Shown here: piece by piece, positions 33,454 through 42,779 of the stretch
Layout: the number at the start of each line of letters is the position of its first letter
Numbering within the stretch: the stretch's first letter is position 1
Assembly (NCBI GenBank): GCA_934675735.1
Contig: CAKURR010000009.1
Span: 1-64,000 of the forward strand
Origin: an uncultured Clostridia bacterium
Lineage (GTDB): Bacteria > Bacillota > Clostridia > Christensenellales > Aristaeellaceae
Direction: 5' to 3'
DNA length: 64,000 nt
Notes under the pieces: generated by a model
Told to the model about the DNA's origin: nothing
What the model saw: the letters and a program-made list of their open reading frames with translations, nothing else
The model's database searches: none
Translations under genes and position numbers: made by a program

Positions 33454-34524
33454 TTACACGCCCTCGATTTCCAGCTCCGCGGCAATCTGCCGCAGCTCGG
33501 CCAGCGTGTTCGCCTCGACCGGAATGCCGTTTTGCAGCCTGTCCTTCTGCGCCTCGTGCGCTTTTTCGCCCGGAGTGTAGATGCGCGTATGGCCCGGGGC
33601 TTTCTCGCTGTCGCGCAGCGCCTGCAGATAGCCGCTCATCCGCGCGCGAATCTCCGCCGCATCGCCGAACATCGCGGGGTCAAACGCCATAAAGAAGTGG
33701 CTCGTGTGGTCGCCGTGCGCGCCGCACATCTCGGGGGAGAGCATGCCCTGCGCCAGCACGCCCGTCAGCGCCTCCACCATGATGCCCAGGCCGTATCCCT
33801 TGTGACCGCCGGTGGTTTCGCCTTCGCCGCCCAGGGGCAGAATGCCGCCCATCTCCCCCGCCAGAATGGATGCGTTCATCCTGTGCGCGTCGCTGCACGG
33901 CCTGCCCTCGCCGTCAATCGTCCAGCCCTCGGGCATGGGCTTGCCCCGCTTGTTGTAGACCTCCACCTTGCCCAGCGTCACGACCGTTGTGGATGCGTCG
34001 AACCAGAAGGGATACGGGTCGGCGGGCATACAGAACGCCATCGGGTTCGTGCCCAGCATCATCTCGCGGCCGAAGGTCGGCACCATAATCGGGCCGGTGT
34101 TGGTCATCGAAAACGCGGCCAGCCCCTCGCGCTCGGCCATCAGCGGATAATACCCCGCGATGCCGTAGTGCGACGAGTTGCGCACGACGACCATGCCGAT
34201 GCCCGTCTTTTTGGCCTTCTCGACAGCGATGCGCATCGCCTTCGCCGCGGTCAGGTGGCCCATCGCAAAATGGCCGTCCAGCAGCGCGGAAACGGGCGTT
34301 TCGCGCACCACCTCCGCCCGCGCGCGCACATCGACGCTCCCGCTCTTGATGTTTTGGTGATAATACATCATCCGCTGCGCGCCGTGGCTCTCGATGCCGA
34401 ACAAATCCGCCTGCATCAGCACGTCGGCAATCTGCCGCGCCTCTTCCTGTTCAAAGCCCTCTTTTTCATACGCGCGCTCCATAAACGCGCGGAGCTCTTT
34501 TTCCGAAATTCTGGTATCCGTCAT
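33454..34524 (-). CDS. Ldh-family NAD(P)-dependent oxidoreductase (malate/L-lactate dehydrogenase type)
   Basis: A 356-residue enzyme of the type-2 malate/lactate/ureidoglycolate dehydrogenase family (PF02615), which does not use the classical Rossmann fold. Seen are QADLFGIESHGAQRM near the N-terminus, the catalytic region VVVRNSSHYGIAGYYPLMA with His, LGTNPMAFCMP, and TTGGHKGYGLGIMVEALTG. GGAGG precedes ATG 34524. It oxidises 2-hydroxyacids or reduces 2-oxoacids. Co-transcription with a MATE exporter is unusual and leaves the substrate open. Confidence 0.9.
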   Translation of the reverse strand: MTDTRISEKELRAFMERAYEKEGFEQEEARQIADVLMQADLFGIESHGAQRMMYYHQNIKSGSVDVRARAEVVRETPVSALLDGHFAMGHLTAAKAMRIAVEKAKKTGIGMVVVRNSSHYGIAGYYPLMAEREGLAAFSMTNTGPIMVPTFGREMMLGTNPMAFCMPADPYPFWFDASTTVVTLGKVEVYNKRGKPMPEGWTIDGEGRPCSDAHRMNASILAGEMGGILPLGGEGETTGGHKGYGLGIMVEALTGVLAQGMLSPEMCGAHGDHTSHFFMAFDPAMFGDAAEIRARMSGYLQALRDSEKAPGHTRIYTPGEKAHEAQKDRLQNGIPVEANTLAELRQIAAELEIEGV

Positions 34525-34571
34525 GTCGTTTCCTCCGGTCCGCCGCCTGAAATGGTAAAAATGAACGCCTT

Positions 34572-34600
34572 ATTATAGACCGTGCGGGGGAAGTTTTCAA
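34572..34600 (-). promoter_or_regulatory. Sigma-A promoter of the Ldh-MATE operon
   Basis: On the minus strand TTGAAA (34600-34595), 17 bases, TATAAT (34577-34572), located 48 bases before the dehydrogenase start. Confidence 0.8.
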
Positions 34601-34604
34601 GCAC

Positions 34605-34640
34605 GGAAAAAGCGCCCCCGCCTTTCGGCGGGGACGCTTT
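34605..34640 (-). terminator. Rho-independent terminator of the FMN/FAD reductase gene
   Basis: On the minus strand AAAGCGTCCCCGCC-GAAA-GGCGGGGGCGCTTT with one mismatch, running into TTTTCC. It lies 17 bases after the stop codon. Confidence 0.88.
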
Positions 34641-34657
34641 GAAAAGCTTCCGTCCGT

Positions 34658-36367
34658 TTATTTCAGCAATTCGGCCATCTCTGCGGAGGCGATGCGCGCG
34701 CCGCTGACGCAGCTGCTCAAGCCCGTTCCGCTCATCGGGTAATCGCTGTTGAACCAGTTGCCGAAAATCATCTCGCCCGCGGCATACAGGTTCGGAATCA
34801 CCCCGCCGTTTTCATTCGTGACGTGCATGTGCTCGTCCACGGTCACGGCCGTAATCGTGCCAATCATCGCCGCGTGGCGCGCATAGGCGTAATACGGGCC
34901 GACCTTCACGGGAATCATGTCCTCCAGCGGGGTATCGAACGCGTCGCTTTCGCCCGCGTCGCACTGGCGGTTGTGCTCCTCCACGGTCTTGACCAGCGTA
35001 TCCGCGTCAATGCCGCACAGCTGCGCCAGCTCTTCAATCGTATCGGCCTTCACCAGCTCGCCGTTGGCGACGTGGCGCTCCATCACGGCCTGGTCGCCCC
35101 ACGGGGTGTAGTTGGCGATATCGGCCGGATAGATGCAGTAGACCACCGGATCGGCCAGCCCCTTGATGACCTCATACATATGGGTGTAATGCTCGTTGGC
35201 CGGGCAGACCTGCTCGCCCGTCGTCGCCACGGTCAGCGGCATGCCGAACTGAACGATTTCCATATCCATCAGCTGATCGATGAAGCCGAGGTTGCCTTCG
35301 CCGACCTTGCCCGCGCCGACGGCCCATGCCGCCTGATGACCGTCGCCCGTCGCGCCGGAGATGGTCATGTTGGAGAGAATCACCGCGTAATCCGGAATGT
35401 ATTCGGCGCACATCTCCGGATTCTGGCCGAAGCCGCCCGTCGCCAGCAGCACTTTGTCCGCCTCGATGGTGTACGTGCTGTCGCCCGCCTGCACCTTCAC
35501 GCCGGTGATGCTTCCGTCCGCCGCCTGCACAAGCTCGGTCATGCGGTTGCCCAGACGCAGGTCGATATCGCGCTTGTAAAACGCCTTGCTCATCGCCTCA
35601 ATCATGCCGATGCCGCTGTTGTTGGCAAAGTAGCCGTTGAAGCGCGTATCCGCCGACGGGTTGCACTGGAACGTCGTCGGGAAGGTCACGCCCAGGCTCT
35701 CCATGTAGGTCTTGCTGTTCAGGCTCTCGCCCGCCAGCGCATAGAACACGTCCTTGTTGTGTACGGGGCCGGCCTGTTTGTTGAAGAAGTCATACAGCTC
35801 GTCCGCCGTGAAATCGTAAATCTCGGACGTCTCCTTCGCGCCGATGGCCCAGATGGCGCCGGCGGAGGTCGTCGCCGCGCCGCCGATAACGCCGCCCTTT
35901 TCGAGCACAATCACGTCGATGCCCGCGTCCTTGAGTTCCATCGCGGCGGTCATGCCCGCAATGCCCGCGCCGACGACGACCACCTGCGTCTTGGTATCCT
36001 CATAGGTCACGGTTTCGTCCTCGGTCTCGTTGGCCGTCAGCTGCGCGCCGCTCTGCGCAAGCGCCGCCTTGGCCGCGTTCAAAATCGCCGTGCTGGTTAT
36101 CGTCGCGCCGGAAAGTGCATCCACCTCGACCGAGTTTTTCTTCACCATCGCGGGTGCCATCTCTTCAATGGCGCGCTGGCCGATGCCCACCGTCTCATGC
36201 TCGCCGGTAATCTCCACCTGCTTGAGCACATCGTTTTCGATGGTCAGCGTCACGCTCACGTCGCCGCCGAATCCCTTCTCCGTCGCGGTGCAGCTCTCCG
36301 CGCCCGCCGCGCCCATGCAGGCTGTCAGCATGGCCGCCGCCATCATCACAGAAATCGCCTTTTTCAT
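34658..36367 (-). CDS. Secreted FMN-binding / FAD-dependent fumarate reductase-type flavoprotein
   Basis: A 569-residue exported flavoenzyme. ATG 36367 (AGGAGG upstream) gives a signal peptide with a lipobox-like LTAC at residues 15-18, so it is probably a lipoprotein. An FMN-binding domain follows, with SGATITST (covalent FMN at the last Thr, normally added by ApbE) near residue 92. The FAD domain starts QVVVVGAGIAGMTAAMELKD at about 128 and continues through SDYPMSGTGLSSCVSGARIA at the end. Such proteins accept extracellular electrons and reduce fumarate, urocanate or related enoates. No apbE or electron-donating partner is in the window. The substrate is unassigned. Confidence 0.9.
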   Translation of the reverse strand: MKKAISVMMAAAMLTACMGAAGAESCTATEKGFGGDVSVTLTIENDVLKQVEITGEHETVGIGQRAIEEMAPAMVKKNSVEVDALSGATITSTAILNAAKAALAQSGAQLTANETEDETVTYEDTKTQVVVVGAGIAGMTAAMELKDAGIDVIVLEKGGVIGGAATTSAGAIWAIGAKETSEIYDFTADELYDFFNKQAGPVHNKDVFYALAGESLNSKTYMESLGVTFPTTFQCNPSADTRFNGYFANNSGIGMIEAMSKAFYKRDIDLRLGNRMTELVQAADGSITGVKVQAGDSTYTIEADKVLLATGGFGQNPEMCAEYIPDYAVILSNMTISGATGDGHQAAWAVGAGKVGEGNLGFIDQLMDMEIVQFGMPLTVATTGEQVCPANEHYTHMYEVIKGLADPVVYCIYPADIANYTPWGDQAVMERHVANGELVKADTIEELAQLCGIDADTLVKTVEEHNRQCDAGESDAFDTPLEDMIPVKVGPYYAYARHAAMIGTITAVTVDEHMHVTNENGGVIPNLYAAGEMIFGNWFNSDYPMSGTGLSSCVSGARIASAEMAELLK

Positions 36368-36547
36368 GGAAAAACCTCCTTTTTTCCTGCCGAAAGTCCG
36401 CTCCTCGGCTTTGATAAAAGTATAACGCATGAACATTGTTAAGAATCAAGCATATTTTTTCACGTTTTTTCGCCGTCTTTCAGCCCGTTTTCCGCCGCCG
36501 TTCCGCCTTTTCGCTTTGTTTTCGGCCCGTTTGAGCCGCCGATACGC

Positions 36548-36581
36548 AAAAAAGCCGCCTCCGAAAACCTGAAGCAGCTTT
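36548..36581 (-). terminator. Intrinsic terminator-like hairpin upstream of the MerR gene end
   Basis: On the minus strand AAAGCTGCTTC pairs (with G-U pairs) to GGAGGCGGCTTT, followed by TTT. It lies 20 bases before the MerR stop codon is reached from the other side, so reading on the minus strand it comes before the end of that gene's region, i.e. between the flavoprotein promoter and merR. It would end the merR transcript only if read from the opposite arrangement; its direction suits transcripts entering from 36.6 kb. Confidence 0.35.
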
Positions 36582-36601
36582 ATCTTTTTGATATGTTTTT
36601 G

Positions 36602-37429
36602 TCATTTCAGCGGCGCATACGCCTGAAAAACCTGATATTGCCCGTCCCGCTCTTTTTCAAGGCGGAGATGGATAAACAGCGCGCTCCCGACCAGCGCGAT
36701 ACCGTGCGCTTTCGCGTAATCCGTCAGCGGCGTGACCGCGTCATACGGGTTCTGTGCCAGCGGCACGCGCACCACCGCGCATAGACACTGACGCTCGGCG
36801 ATCGTCTCCATCGTGTCATCCTGCGGCAGATTCAGCGCTTCCAGCAACCGCGCCTCGGCATACAGCCCCCAGTTGATGGCCTCGATGCCCGGGCGCGCGT
36901 CGTCGTGCAGAATCGCCAGCTGGGTGAACGGCGCCTGTTTGCGCCAGGCAATCGCGTTCGGCGAATAAAACGGCTTATCCGCCCCGCCGACCACAAAGCA
37001 GGCGAATCGGCCCGCGGGCAGCGTTTCCCGCCAAATCAGCCCCTCGTTGCAGGCCGTAAAGCTCAGCTTCTTCGCCTGCATGCGAATCTGCTCGGCCAAA
37101 AGCGCTTTGTAGTGCGCTTCGCTCTCCAGCGCCCGCTGACGGCCCTGTAATTCGCCCGCCAGCCACGCCGCGCCTGCCCCCGCTTTCATCGCCTGAATAT
37201 CCTTCACCGCGAACCCCATGTTGCGGTAAGCCAGATATTCGTACAGCTCCACCATGTTGCCCTGACCGTAGATGCGGTATGTGCCGTCCTCGCTGTAAGC
37301 GGGCGTGACCAGCTCGTTTTTCTCGATGAACCGCAGCGTCTCCGGCAGTAAATCGTACATCGCGGAAACCTCGCCGATTTTCCGCGCGTCGCCCGTGAAC
37401 GCCTTGTTCTCCTTCCTGTCCCGCTTCAT
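36602..37429 (-). CDS. MerR family transcriptional regulator with effector-binding domain
   Basis: A 275-residue regulator. The winged helix-turn-helix (residues 16-85) has the MerR pattern: KIGEVSAMYDLLPETLRFIE, then VTPAYSEDGTYRIYG and AYRNMGFAVKDIQAM. A helical linker (GRQRALESEAHYKALLAEQ) leads to a C-terminal GyrI-like effector region, which may bind a small hydrophobic ligand. ATG 37429 follows GAGGAAG. It precedes the flavoprotein gene in neither operon nor spacing terms, so its target is not clear; the nearby MATE exporter is one candidate because MerR regulators of this type often control efflux. Confidence 0.85.
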   Translation of the reverse strand: MKRDRKENKAFTGDARKIGEVSAMYDLLPETLRFIEKNELVTPAYSEDGTYRIYGQGNMVELYEYLAYRNMGFAVKDIQAMKAGAGAAWLAGELQGRQRALESEAHYKALLAEQIRMQAKKLSFTACNEGLIWRETLPAGRFACFVVGGADKPFYSPNAIAWRKQAPFTQLAILHDDARPGIEAINWGLYAEARLLEALNLPQDDTMETIAERQCLCAVVRVPLAQNPYDAVTPLTDYAKAHGIALVGSALFIHLRLEKERDGQYQVFQAYAPLK

Positions 37430-37542
37430 ACCGAAACTTCCTCTCTCTTCTCCAATTTGTATCGGCAGAATTGAAAATAAACGCTCTTTTCGGGTCTGTC
37501 AATCTGATAAACCTGATAATTCAAGAAAAACTACATATTTTC

Positions 37543-37820
37543 GCCCGAAGGTTTCCAAAGGGCGACCGGAAAGCCCTTTGGTGGGGCGGCGGGGCAAAGC
37601 CCCACATCTCAGAAATGCTTAGATTATTGCAGCTTGAAATATTCAGTTTAAGCTTGACACCCTCTATGGGAAGCCCCGAAACCTCAGGTTTCGGGCGGGG
37701 GATTGGAGCCATGCGCCCGCTGTGCGGGAATCAGCATGGCGGAAATCGGAAATCGCAAGGAGCGCTTGCGCTCCTATGCGAGTTTCCCGGACTGGGGCAG
37801 CGCCCCAACGTAACCCCCCG
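37543..37820. repeat. Composite palindromic repeat region
   Basis: It contains CCGAAGGTTTCCAAAGGG with GGAAAGCCCTTTGGT, GTGGGGCGGCGGGGCAAAGCCCCAC, CCCGAAACCTCAGGTTTCGGG, GGAGCGCTTGCGCTCC and a terminal GGGGCAGCGCCCCAACGTAAC. The last part abuts the stop codon of the downstream membrane protein gene on the minus strand. No gene is evident in this 390-base gap. Confidence 0.8.
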
Positions 37821-39287
37821 TCACCCCTTCCTCCTGTATAAATACAGCATCTTGTTCAGCCGATTGCTGTCGTCGTACCCCACGTCCGCGGCAATCAGCT
37901 CGTAGCGGTCAAACGCCGCGGGCAGTTCGTTCCAGCTCACCAGCACGTAATCCGGTATCGCCTCGCGCACATATCGGTCCAGCTCGCTGCGCATCTCGTC
38001 GTCGTGCACGTTCAGCCGCACAAAATATTTCTGCTCGGGCAATACGTGCGCCGCCAGATACAGCCCGTCGTCCAGATGGTTATATTGCAGCAGCGTCGCG
38101 CCCGACTCCATCTGCGCGGCCAGACGGCCCTGCGCCAAATCCTCCAGCTTCTGCCCGCGCAGAAACGCGTTCGGGGTCATCAGCCACGCCACGCCCAGCG
38201 CGGCGGCCAGCGCCGCGGCCACCGCCTTTGCGCCGCCGCGAATGGTTTTCGCCCGCGCGATAAGCGCCCGCCGAAGCTGCATGCCGCCGACCACGCTGAA
38301 GGGCGCCATCGCCATCAGGCTGTACGCCCAAACCCGCCCGACAAAAAACACCGCCGCAAACTGGCAGGCCGCCATCGCGCAGACGCATAGGCGCACCGCC
38401 CGCGTCTCGCCCCTGTCGCGCAGCAGCGCAATCAGCCCCAGCGCCGTCGGAATCAGCCAGAGCAGGTTTTGCCGCGCGTAACCCGCAATCAGCGCGCACC
38501 GCTCCCACAGGGTAATCGTGTCGCCGTAAAGGAAGATGTTGTTGTAGATATACGCCGTGTAAGCGTCCCCCAGCGCGCCGTTGGCCGCGAAATAGAGCAC
38601 CCACGGCAGAATCGGCAGCGCCATGCCGAGCAGAAACACGCCCGCGCTTTTCAGCGCGCGCATCAGGCCGCCCTCGCGCAGCGCCAGCACCCCTTCGACC
38701 AGACACAGCCCGACCGACGCGCCCAGCAGCGTATACTTGACAGTCGCAATCAACCCCGCCAGCACGCCGCAGACAAACAGCCGCTTCATGCGCATGGGCC
38801 TGCCCCGCCGCCCGTATTCGGCGTAAGCAATCGCCAGCGTGCCGATGAGCAGCGGCAGGCAGAACTCCTCCGCGCTGTCCCCGCGCGCAAACGCGCCGCC
38901 CGTCACCGTCAGCGCGCCGAAAATCACCGCCGCCGAAAGCGCCCACACACTGCCTGCGCGCGTGCGCATCCAGCCATACGCCGCGTAAAGCGCCGCCGTC
39001 AGCGCGGCGACCTCCATCACGTATACGCCCAGAAAGCTTGTGTCGGAGATATACGCCGCCAGCATGTGAATGAGGTAGAGCAGCGGGCCCTTCTGCTCGT
39101 AGATATCCCGATAGACCACCCCGCCGTGCCGCATGACCCGCCCGACCGTCAGCAGGCAGTTCGCGTCGCCCCAGACGTTGATGGGATACAGCGGCGAGCA
39201 CTGCGAGGCAAACAGCAGCATCAGCACCGCCGCGCACGCGCAGACGGCCGGCGCCGCCCCGTGTTCCCGAACCTTGGCCTTATTCAT
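37821..39287 (-). CDS. GT-C-like polytopic membrane protein, second tandem copy
   Basis: A 488-residue integral membrane protein with about eleven hydrophobic helices. The first external loop has VWGDANCLLTVGRVM and YRDIYEQKGPLLYLIH, resembling the acidic catalytic loop of GT-C glycosyltransferases (PMT/ArnT-like, lipid-phosphate sugar donors). It is about 70-80% identical to the upstream copy by eye, with an almost identical stretch from GEFxLPLL through the ANGALGDAYTAY segment. It overlaps that copy by 8 bases. It probably decorates a cell-surface polymer; donor and acceptor are unknown. Confidence 0.75.
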   Translation of the reverse strand: MNKAKVREHGAAPAVCACAAVLMLLFASQCSPLYPINVWGDANCLLTVGRVMRHGGVVYRDIYEQKGPLLYLIHMLAAYISDTSFLGVYVMEVAALTAALYAAYGWMRTRAGSVWALSAAVIFGALTVTGGAFARGDSAEEFCLPLLIGTLAIAYAEYGRRGRPMRMKRLFVCGVLAGLIATVKYTLLGASVGLCLVEGVLALREGGLMRALKSAGVFLLGMALPILPWVLYFAANGALGDAYTAYIYNNIFLYGDTITLWERCALIAGYARQNLLWLIPTALGLIALLRDRGETRAVRLCVCAMAACQFAAVFFVGRVWAYSLMAMAPFSVVGGMQLRRALIARAKTIRGGAKAVAAALAAALGVAWLMTPNAFLRGQKLEDLAQGRLAAQMESGATLLQYNHLDDGLYLAAHVLPEQKYFVRLNVHDDEMRSELDRYVREAIPDYVLVSWNELPAAFDRYELIAADVGYDDSNRLNKMLYLYRRKG

Positions 39288-40749
39288 CGCTCTTCCTCTT
39301 ATACAGAATCATCGATTTGTTGTATCGGTTGCTGTCGTCGTAGCTCATCAGCGCGTCGATTTCCTCGTATTTGTCAAAGCGCTCGGGCAGGCGGTTCCAA
39401 TCCACCACGACGTAATCCGGTATGCCCTCCAGCAGATAGCGGTCAAGCTCTTCGTTCATCTCATCCAGATTGACGTTAAGCCGCGCGAAGTATTTGCCTG
39501 CGGGCAGGGTGTTCGTCGCCAGATACACGCCGCCGTCCAGATAGCTGTATTGAATCATCGTCGCGCCCGGCTCCACCTCCTCGGCGAACATGCCCTGAGC
39601 CAGATACGCCAGCTTCTGCCCGCGCAGAAACGCGTTCGGCGTGCCCCACCACGCTGCCGCCAGCGCGAGCGCACAGGCCGCCGCCGCCGCCGCGCGGGCG
39701 CGCCCGGGCGCGGGGGCATGCTTGACCGCCAAACGATGCAGCTGCATCGCCCCGATGACGGCGAACGCCGCCAGCCCCAGCGGGCTGTATGGCCAGACGC
39801 GGCCCGCGCCGAACACCGCCGCAAACTGCCCCGCCGCCATCGCGAGCACGCCCAGCCGCACGGCGAGCGTCTCCCCGCGGTCAAGCAGCAGCGCAATCAG
39901 GCCCGACAGCGTCGGCACGGCCCAAAACGCGTTGTTCACAAAAAGCTCCGCCCACGCGCTCAGGCGCTGCGCCCACGTCTGCGCTTCGCCGCCGTATAAG
40001 AAGATGTTGTTGTAGAGATACGCCGTGTAGGCGTCGCCCAGCGCGCCGTTGGCCGCGAAATAGAGCACCCACGGCAGAATCGGCAGCGCCATGCCGAGCA
40101 GAAACACACCCGCGCTTTTCAGCGCGCGCGTCAAGCCGCCCTCGCGCAGCGCCAGCACGCCTTCAACCACACACAGCCCGACCAGCGCGCCCAGCAGCGT
40201 ATACTTGACAGTCGCAATCAGCCCCGCCAGCACGCCGCAGACAAACAGCCGCTTCATGCGCATGGGCCTGCCCCGCCGCCCGTATTCGGCGTAGGCCATC
40301 GCCAGCGCGGCCATGAGCAGCGGCAGGCAGAACTCCTCCGCGCTGTCCCCGCGCATAAACGCGCGGCACGTCACGCAGGCCGCCCCGAAGAGCGCCGCCG
40401 CGCCGATCGACCACGCCGCGCCCGCGCGCAGACGCATCAACCGATACGCCGCATACAGCGCGCCCGTCATCGCGGCGACTTCCATCACGTACACGCCCAG
40501 AAAGCTCGTGTCGGAGATGCACGCCGCCAGCATGTGAATCAGATACAGCAGCGGACCCTTCTGCTCGTAGATATCCCGATAGAGCACCCCGCCGCGCTTC
40601 ATCACCCGCCCGACCGTCAGCAAACAGTTCGCGTCGCCCCACAGGTTGATGGGGTACAGCGGCGAGGACTGCGACGCAAACAGCAGCAGCAGCGCCGCCA
40701 GCCCCGCGCAGACGGCGAGCGCCAACGCGCGCTCTTGGTTTCGGCTCAT
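39280..40749 (-). CDS. GT-C-like polytopic membrane protein, first tandem copy
   Basis: A 489-residue paralogue of the gene immediately downstream, with the same topology and the same LWGDANCLLTVGRVM and YRDIYEQKGPLLYLIH loop. The two differ most in the first helices and in the soluble C-terminal region (EELDRYLLEGIPDYVVVDWN against the other copy's RSELDRYVREAIPDYVLVSW). Its start overlaps the recQ stop as ATGA, so the three genes form one coupled operon. A duplication with later partial sequence exchange explains the pattern. Confidence 0.75.
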   Translation of the reverse strand: MSRNQERALALAVCAGLAALLLLFASQSSPLYPINLWGDANCLLTVGRVMKRGGVLYRDIYEQKGPLLYLIHMLAACISDTSFLGVYVMEVAAMTGALYAAYRLMRLRAGAAWSIGAAALFGAACVTCRAFMRGDSAEEFCLPLLMAALAMAYAEYGRRGRPMRMKRLFVCGVLAGLIATVKYTLLGALVGLCVVEGVLALREGGLTRALKSAGVFLLGMALPILPWVLYFAANGALGDAYTAYLYNNIFLYGGEAQTWAQRLSAWAELFVNNAFWAVPTLSGLIALLLDRGETLAVRLGVLAMAAGQFAAVFGAGRVWPYSPLGLAAFAVIGAMQLHRLAVKHAPAPGRARAAAAAACALALAAAWWGTPNAFLRGQKLAYLAQGMFAEEVEPGATMIQYSYLDGGVYLATNTLPAGKYFARLNVNLDEMNEELDRYLLEGIPDYVVVDWNRLPERFDKYEEIDALMSYDDSNRYNKSMILYKRKSDE

Positions 40750-42584
40750 GCTTCTTCCTCCTCAAAAGCTTCGATTTCGCGCAGAAACACGTCGCCGTAT
40801 CGCTGCATTTTGCCTTCGCCCACGCCCGCGACGCGGAGCATCTGGGCGCGGGTATGCGGCGCTTTGGCCGCCATATCCTTGAGCGTCGCGTTGGTGAAGA
40901 TGATGAACGGCGGCACGTTCTGCTCCTGCGCGATGCTGTTGCGCAGCGCCGCCAGCCGTTTGTAAAGCGGCTGGTTGACAAACACCTTCTGCTTCACGCG
41001 GCGCTTGGCCTCCGGCGCGGCGTCCGTGGGCAGAAGCGCCATGCGGATGGGCATATCCCCGCGCAGCACATCGCGCGCAAACGCGCCCGCGCGCAGCAGC
41101 GGATAGTCGCCCTCCGTCACGGTGAGCACGTCGGCGGCGACAAGCTCGTCAATCATCGCGCGCACGTTGGCCTCGCCCTCGGCCCGCATCGCGCCGAACG
41201 CGGTCAGCTTATCCAGCCCGCGCTCGCGCATCTTCGCATCCGCCTGACCGCAGAGCACGCGCGCGACGGTCGTCTTGCCGTATCGCCCGTTCGTGGCGAG
41301 TACGGCGGCGACAATCTGCCCTGCCTGCCTGCTCACGTCGCGCTCCTCTTCGCGCGCCATGCAGCCCGAGCAGTTGCCGCAGAACGGCTTTTCCGCCTTT
41401 TCGCCGAAATAGGCGAGGATGCGCGCGCGCAGACAGCCGCCGCCCGTCGCGTAAAACGTCATCTGTTTGAGCCGCTCCTTGGCGCGCGCGGTGACGACCT
41501 GCTTGGTCTGCTCGTCCAGCCCGCCGACCTCCTGTCCGTGCTCAATCAAAAAGGTGTTGAGCCGCACGTCGGCGGGCTGATACAGCAGGCAGCAGACCGC
41601 GTCCTCGCCGTCGCGGCCCGCGCGGCCCGCCTCCTGATAATAGCTTTCCAAATCCTTGGGCATGTTATAGTGCACGACGAAGGACACGTTGGATTTATCG
41701 ATGCCCATGCCGAACGCGTTGGTCGCCACGATGACAGGCGCGCGGTCGGAGACGAAATCCTCCTGGGCGCGGGCGCGCAGCTCGTCGGCCATGCCCGCGT
41801 GATAGCCCACCGCGTCGATGCCGCTGTCCGTGAGCATGGCGGTCACTTCCTCCACGCCCTTGCGCGTGCCGCAGTAGACGATGCCGCTCTGCCCGCGGTG
41901 CTCGGCCAGAAAGCGGCGCAATTCCGCGTCGCGATCCTTGGCCTTGCGCACCTCCAGAAAGAGGTTGGGACGGTCGAAGCCCGTCAGAATGTCGTAGGGG
42001 TTCTGCAATTCGAGCAGGCGGATGATATCGGTGCGCACGCTCTGCGTCGCCGTCGCGGTAAACGCGCTGACGCGCGGCCTTTGGGGCAGTTCGCGCAGAA
42101 ACGGCGCGATTTGCAGATAGCCGGGGCGGAAATCCTGCCCCCACTGGCTGACGCAGTGCGCTTCATCGACGACGACCTGCGCGATTTCGGCGTTTTGGGC
42201 GAAGCTCAGAAACGAATCGGTGAGCAGCCGCTCGGGCGCGACATAGATGATTTTATACGTGCCGCGCCTTGCGTTATCCAGCGCGAGCATATACTGTCTG
42301 GACGTGAGGGAGCTGTTGAGATAGGCGGCGCGCACGCCGTTTTGCAGCAGCGCAAAGACCTGATCGCGCATCAGCGAGATGAGCGGGGAGACGACGAGCG
42401 TAATTCCCGGCAGCACGAGCGCGGGGATTTGATAGCAAATCGACTTGCCCGCGCCCGTGGGCATGACGGCCATCACGTCGCGCCCGCGCAGAATCGCGGC
42501 GACCGCGTCCTCCTGCCCGGGGCGGAAATCGTCATAGCCGAAAACCTCTTTGAGCGCCGCGCGCGCCGCATCCATCGGTGTCAT
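40746..42584 (-). CDS. recQ: ATP-dependent DNA helicase RecQ
   Basis: A 612-residue 3'-5' helicase. Visible are motif 0 FRPGQEDAVAAIL, Walker A PTGAGKSICYQIPAL, the DEAH box VVDEAHCVSQWGQDFRPGY, motif VI YYQEAGRAGRDG, the RecQ zinc site (Cys residues in CLRARILAYFG and FCGNCSGC), a winged-helix RQC region and a C-terminal HRDC domain (LRNSIAQEQNVPPFIIFTN). Length and order match bacterial RecQ. It starts at ATG 42584 behind GGAG. A palindromic repeat arm lies directly upstream of the ribosome site. Its operon partners (membrane proteins) are unrelated in function. Confidence 0.96.
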   Translation of the reverse strand: MTPMDAARAALKEVFGYDDFRPGQEDAVAAILRGRDVMAVMPTGAGKSICYQIPALVLPGITLVVSPLISLMRDQVFALLQNGVRAAYLNSSLTSRQYMLALDNARRGTYKIIYVAPERLLTDSFLSFAQNAEIAQVVVDEAHCVSQWGQDFRPGYLQIAPFLRELPQRPRVSAFTATATQSVRTDIIRLLELQNPYDILTGFDRPNLFLEVRKAKDRDAELRRFLAEHRGQSGIVYCGTRKGVEEVTAMLTDSGIDAVGYHAGMADELRARAQEDFVSDRAPVIVATNAFGMGIDKSNVSFVVHYNMPKDLESYYQEAGRAGRDGEDAVCCLLYQPADVRLNTFLIEHGQEVGGLDEQTKQVVTARAKERLKQMTFYATGGGCLRARILAYFGEKAEKPFCGNCSGCMAREEERDVSRQAGQIVAAVLATNGRYGKTTVARVLCGQADAKMRERGLDKLTAFGAMRAEGEANVRAMIDELVAADVLTVTEGDYPLLRAGAFARDVLRGDMPIRMALLPTDAAPEAKRRVKQKVFVNQPLYKRLAALRNSIAQEQNVPPFIIFTNATLKDMAAKAPHTRAQMLRVAGVGEGKMQRYGDVFLREIEAFEEEEA

Positions 42585-42596
42585 AGTTTCTCCTTT

Positions 42597-42662
42597 TTTG
42601 GGGTTCCGTCAGGGCTCTGCCCTGAAACCCGACAGGAACCTGAGGTTCCTGTACTTCCCACT
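42597..42662. repeat. Palindromic repeat, left arm, upstream of recQ
   Basis: CAGGGCTCTGCCCTG and CAGGAACCTGAGGTTCCTG hairpins, of the same family as the other arms. It is in the leader of recQ, 15-80 bases from its start. Confidence 0.8.
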
Positions 42663-42779
42663 TTGAAATTCGATTCTTTTGGGTTCTATTATATCGCCCC
42701 CATCCGAGCAGCGTCAAGGCGCGCATGTATAAACCGCGCGCAGAATGTGCATCATCCCTGTATCGGGAGGTGACGGGTT

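Noticed and set aside
40854..42773. 639-codon plus-strand open frame
   Set aside because: Fully antisense to recQ, low-complexity composition and no ribosome site.
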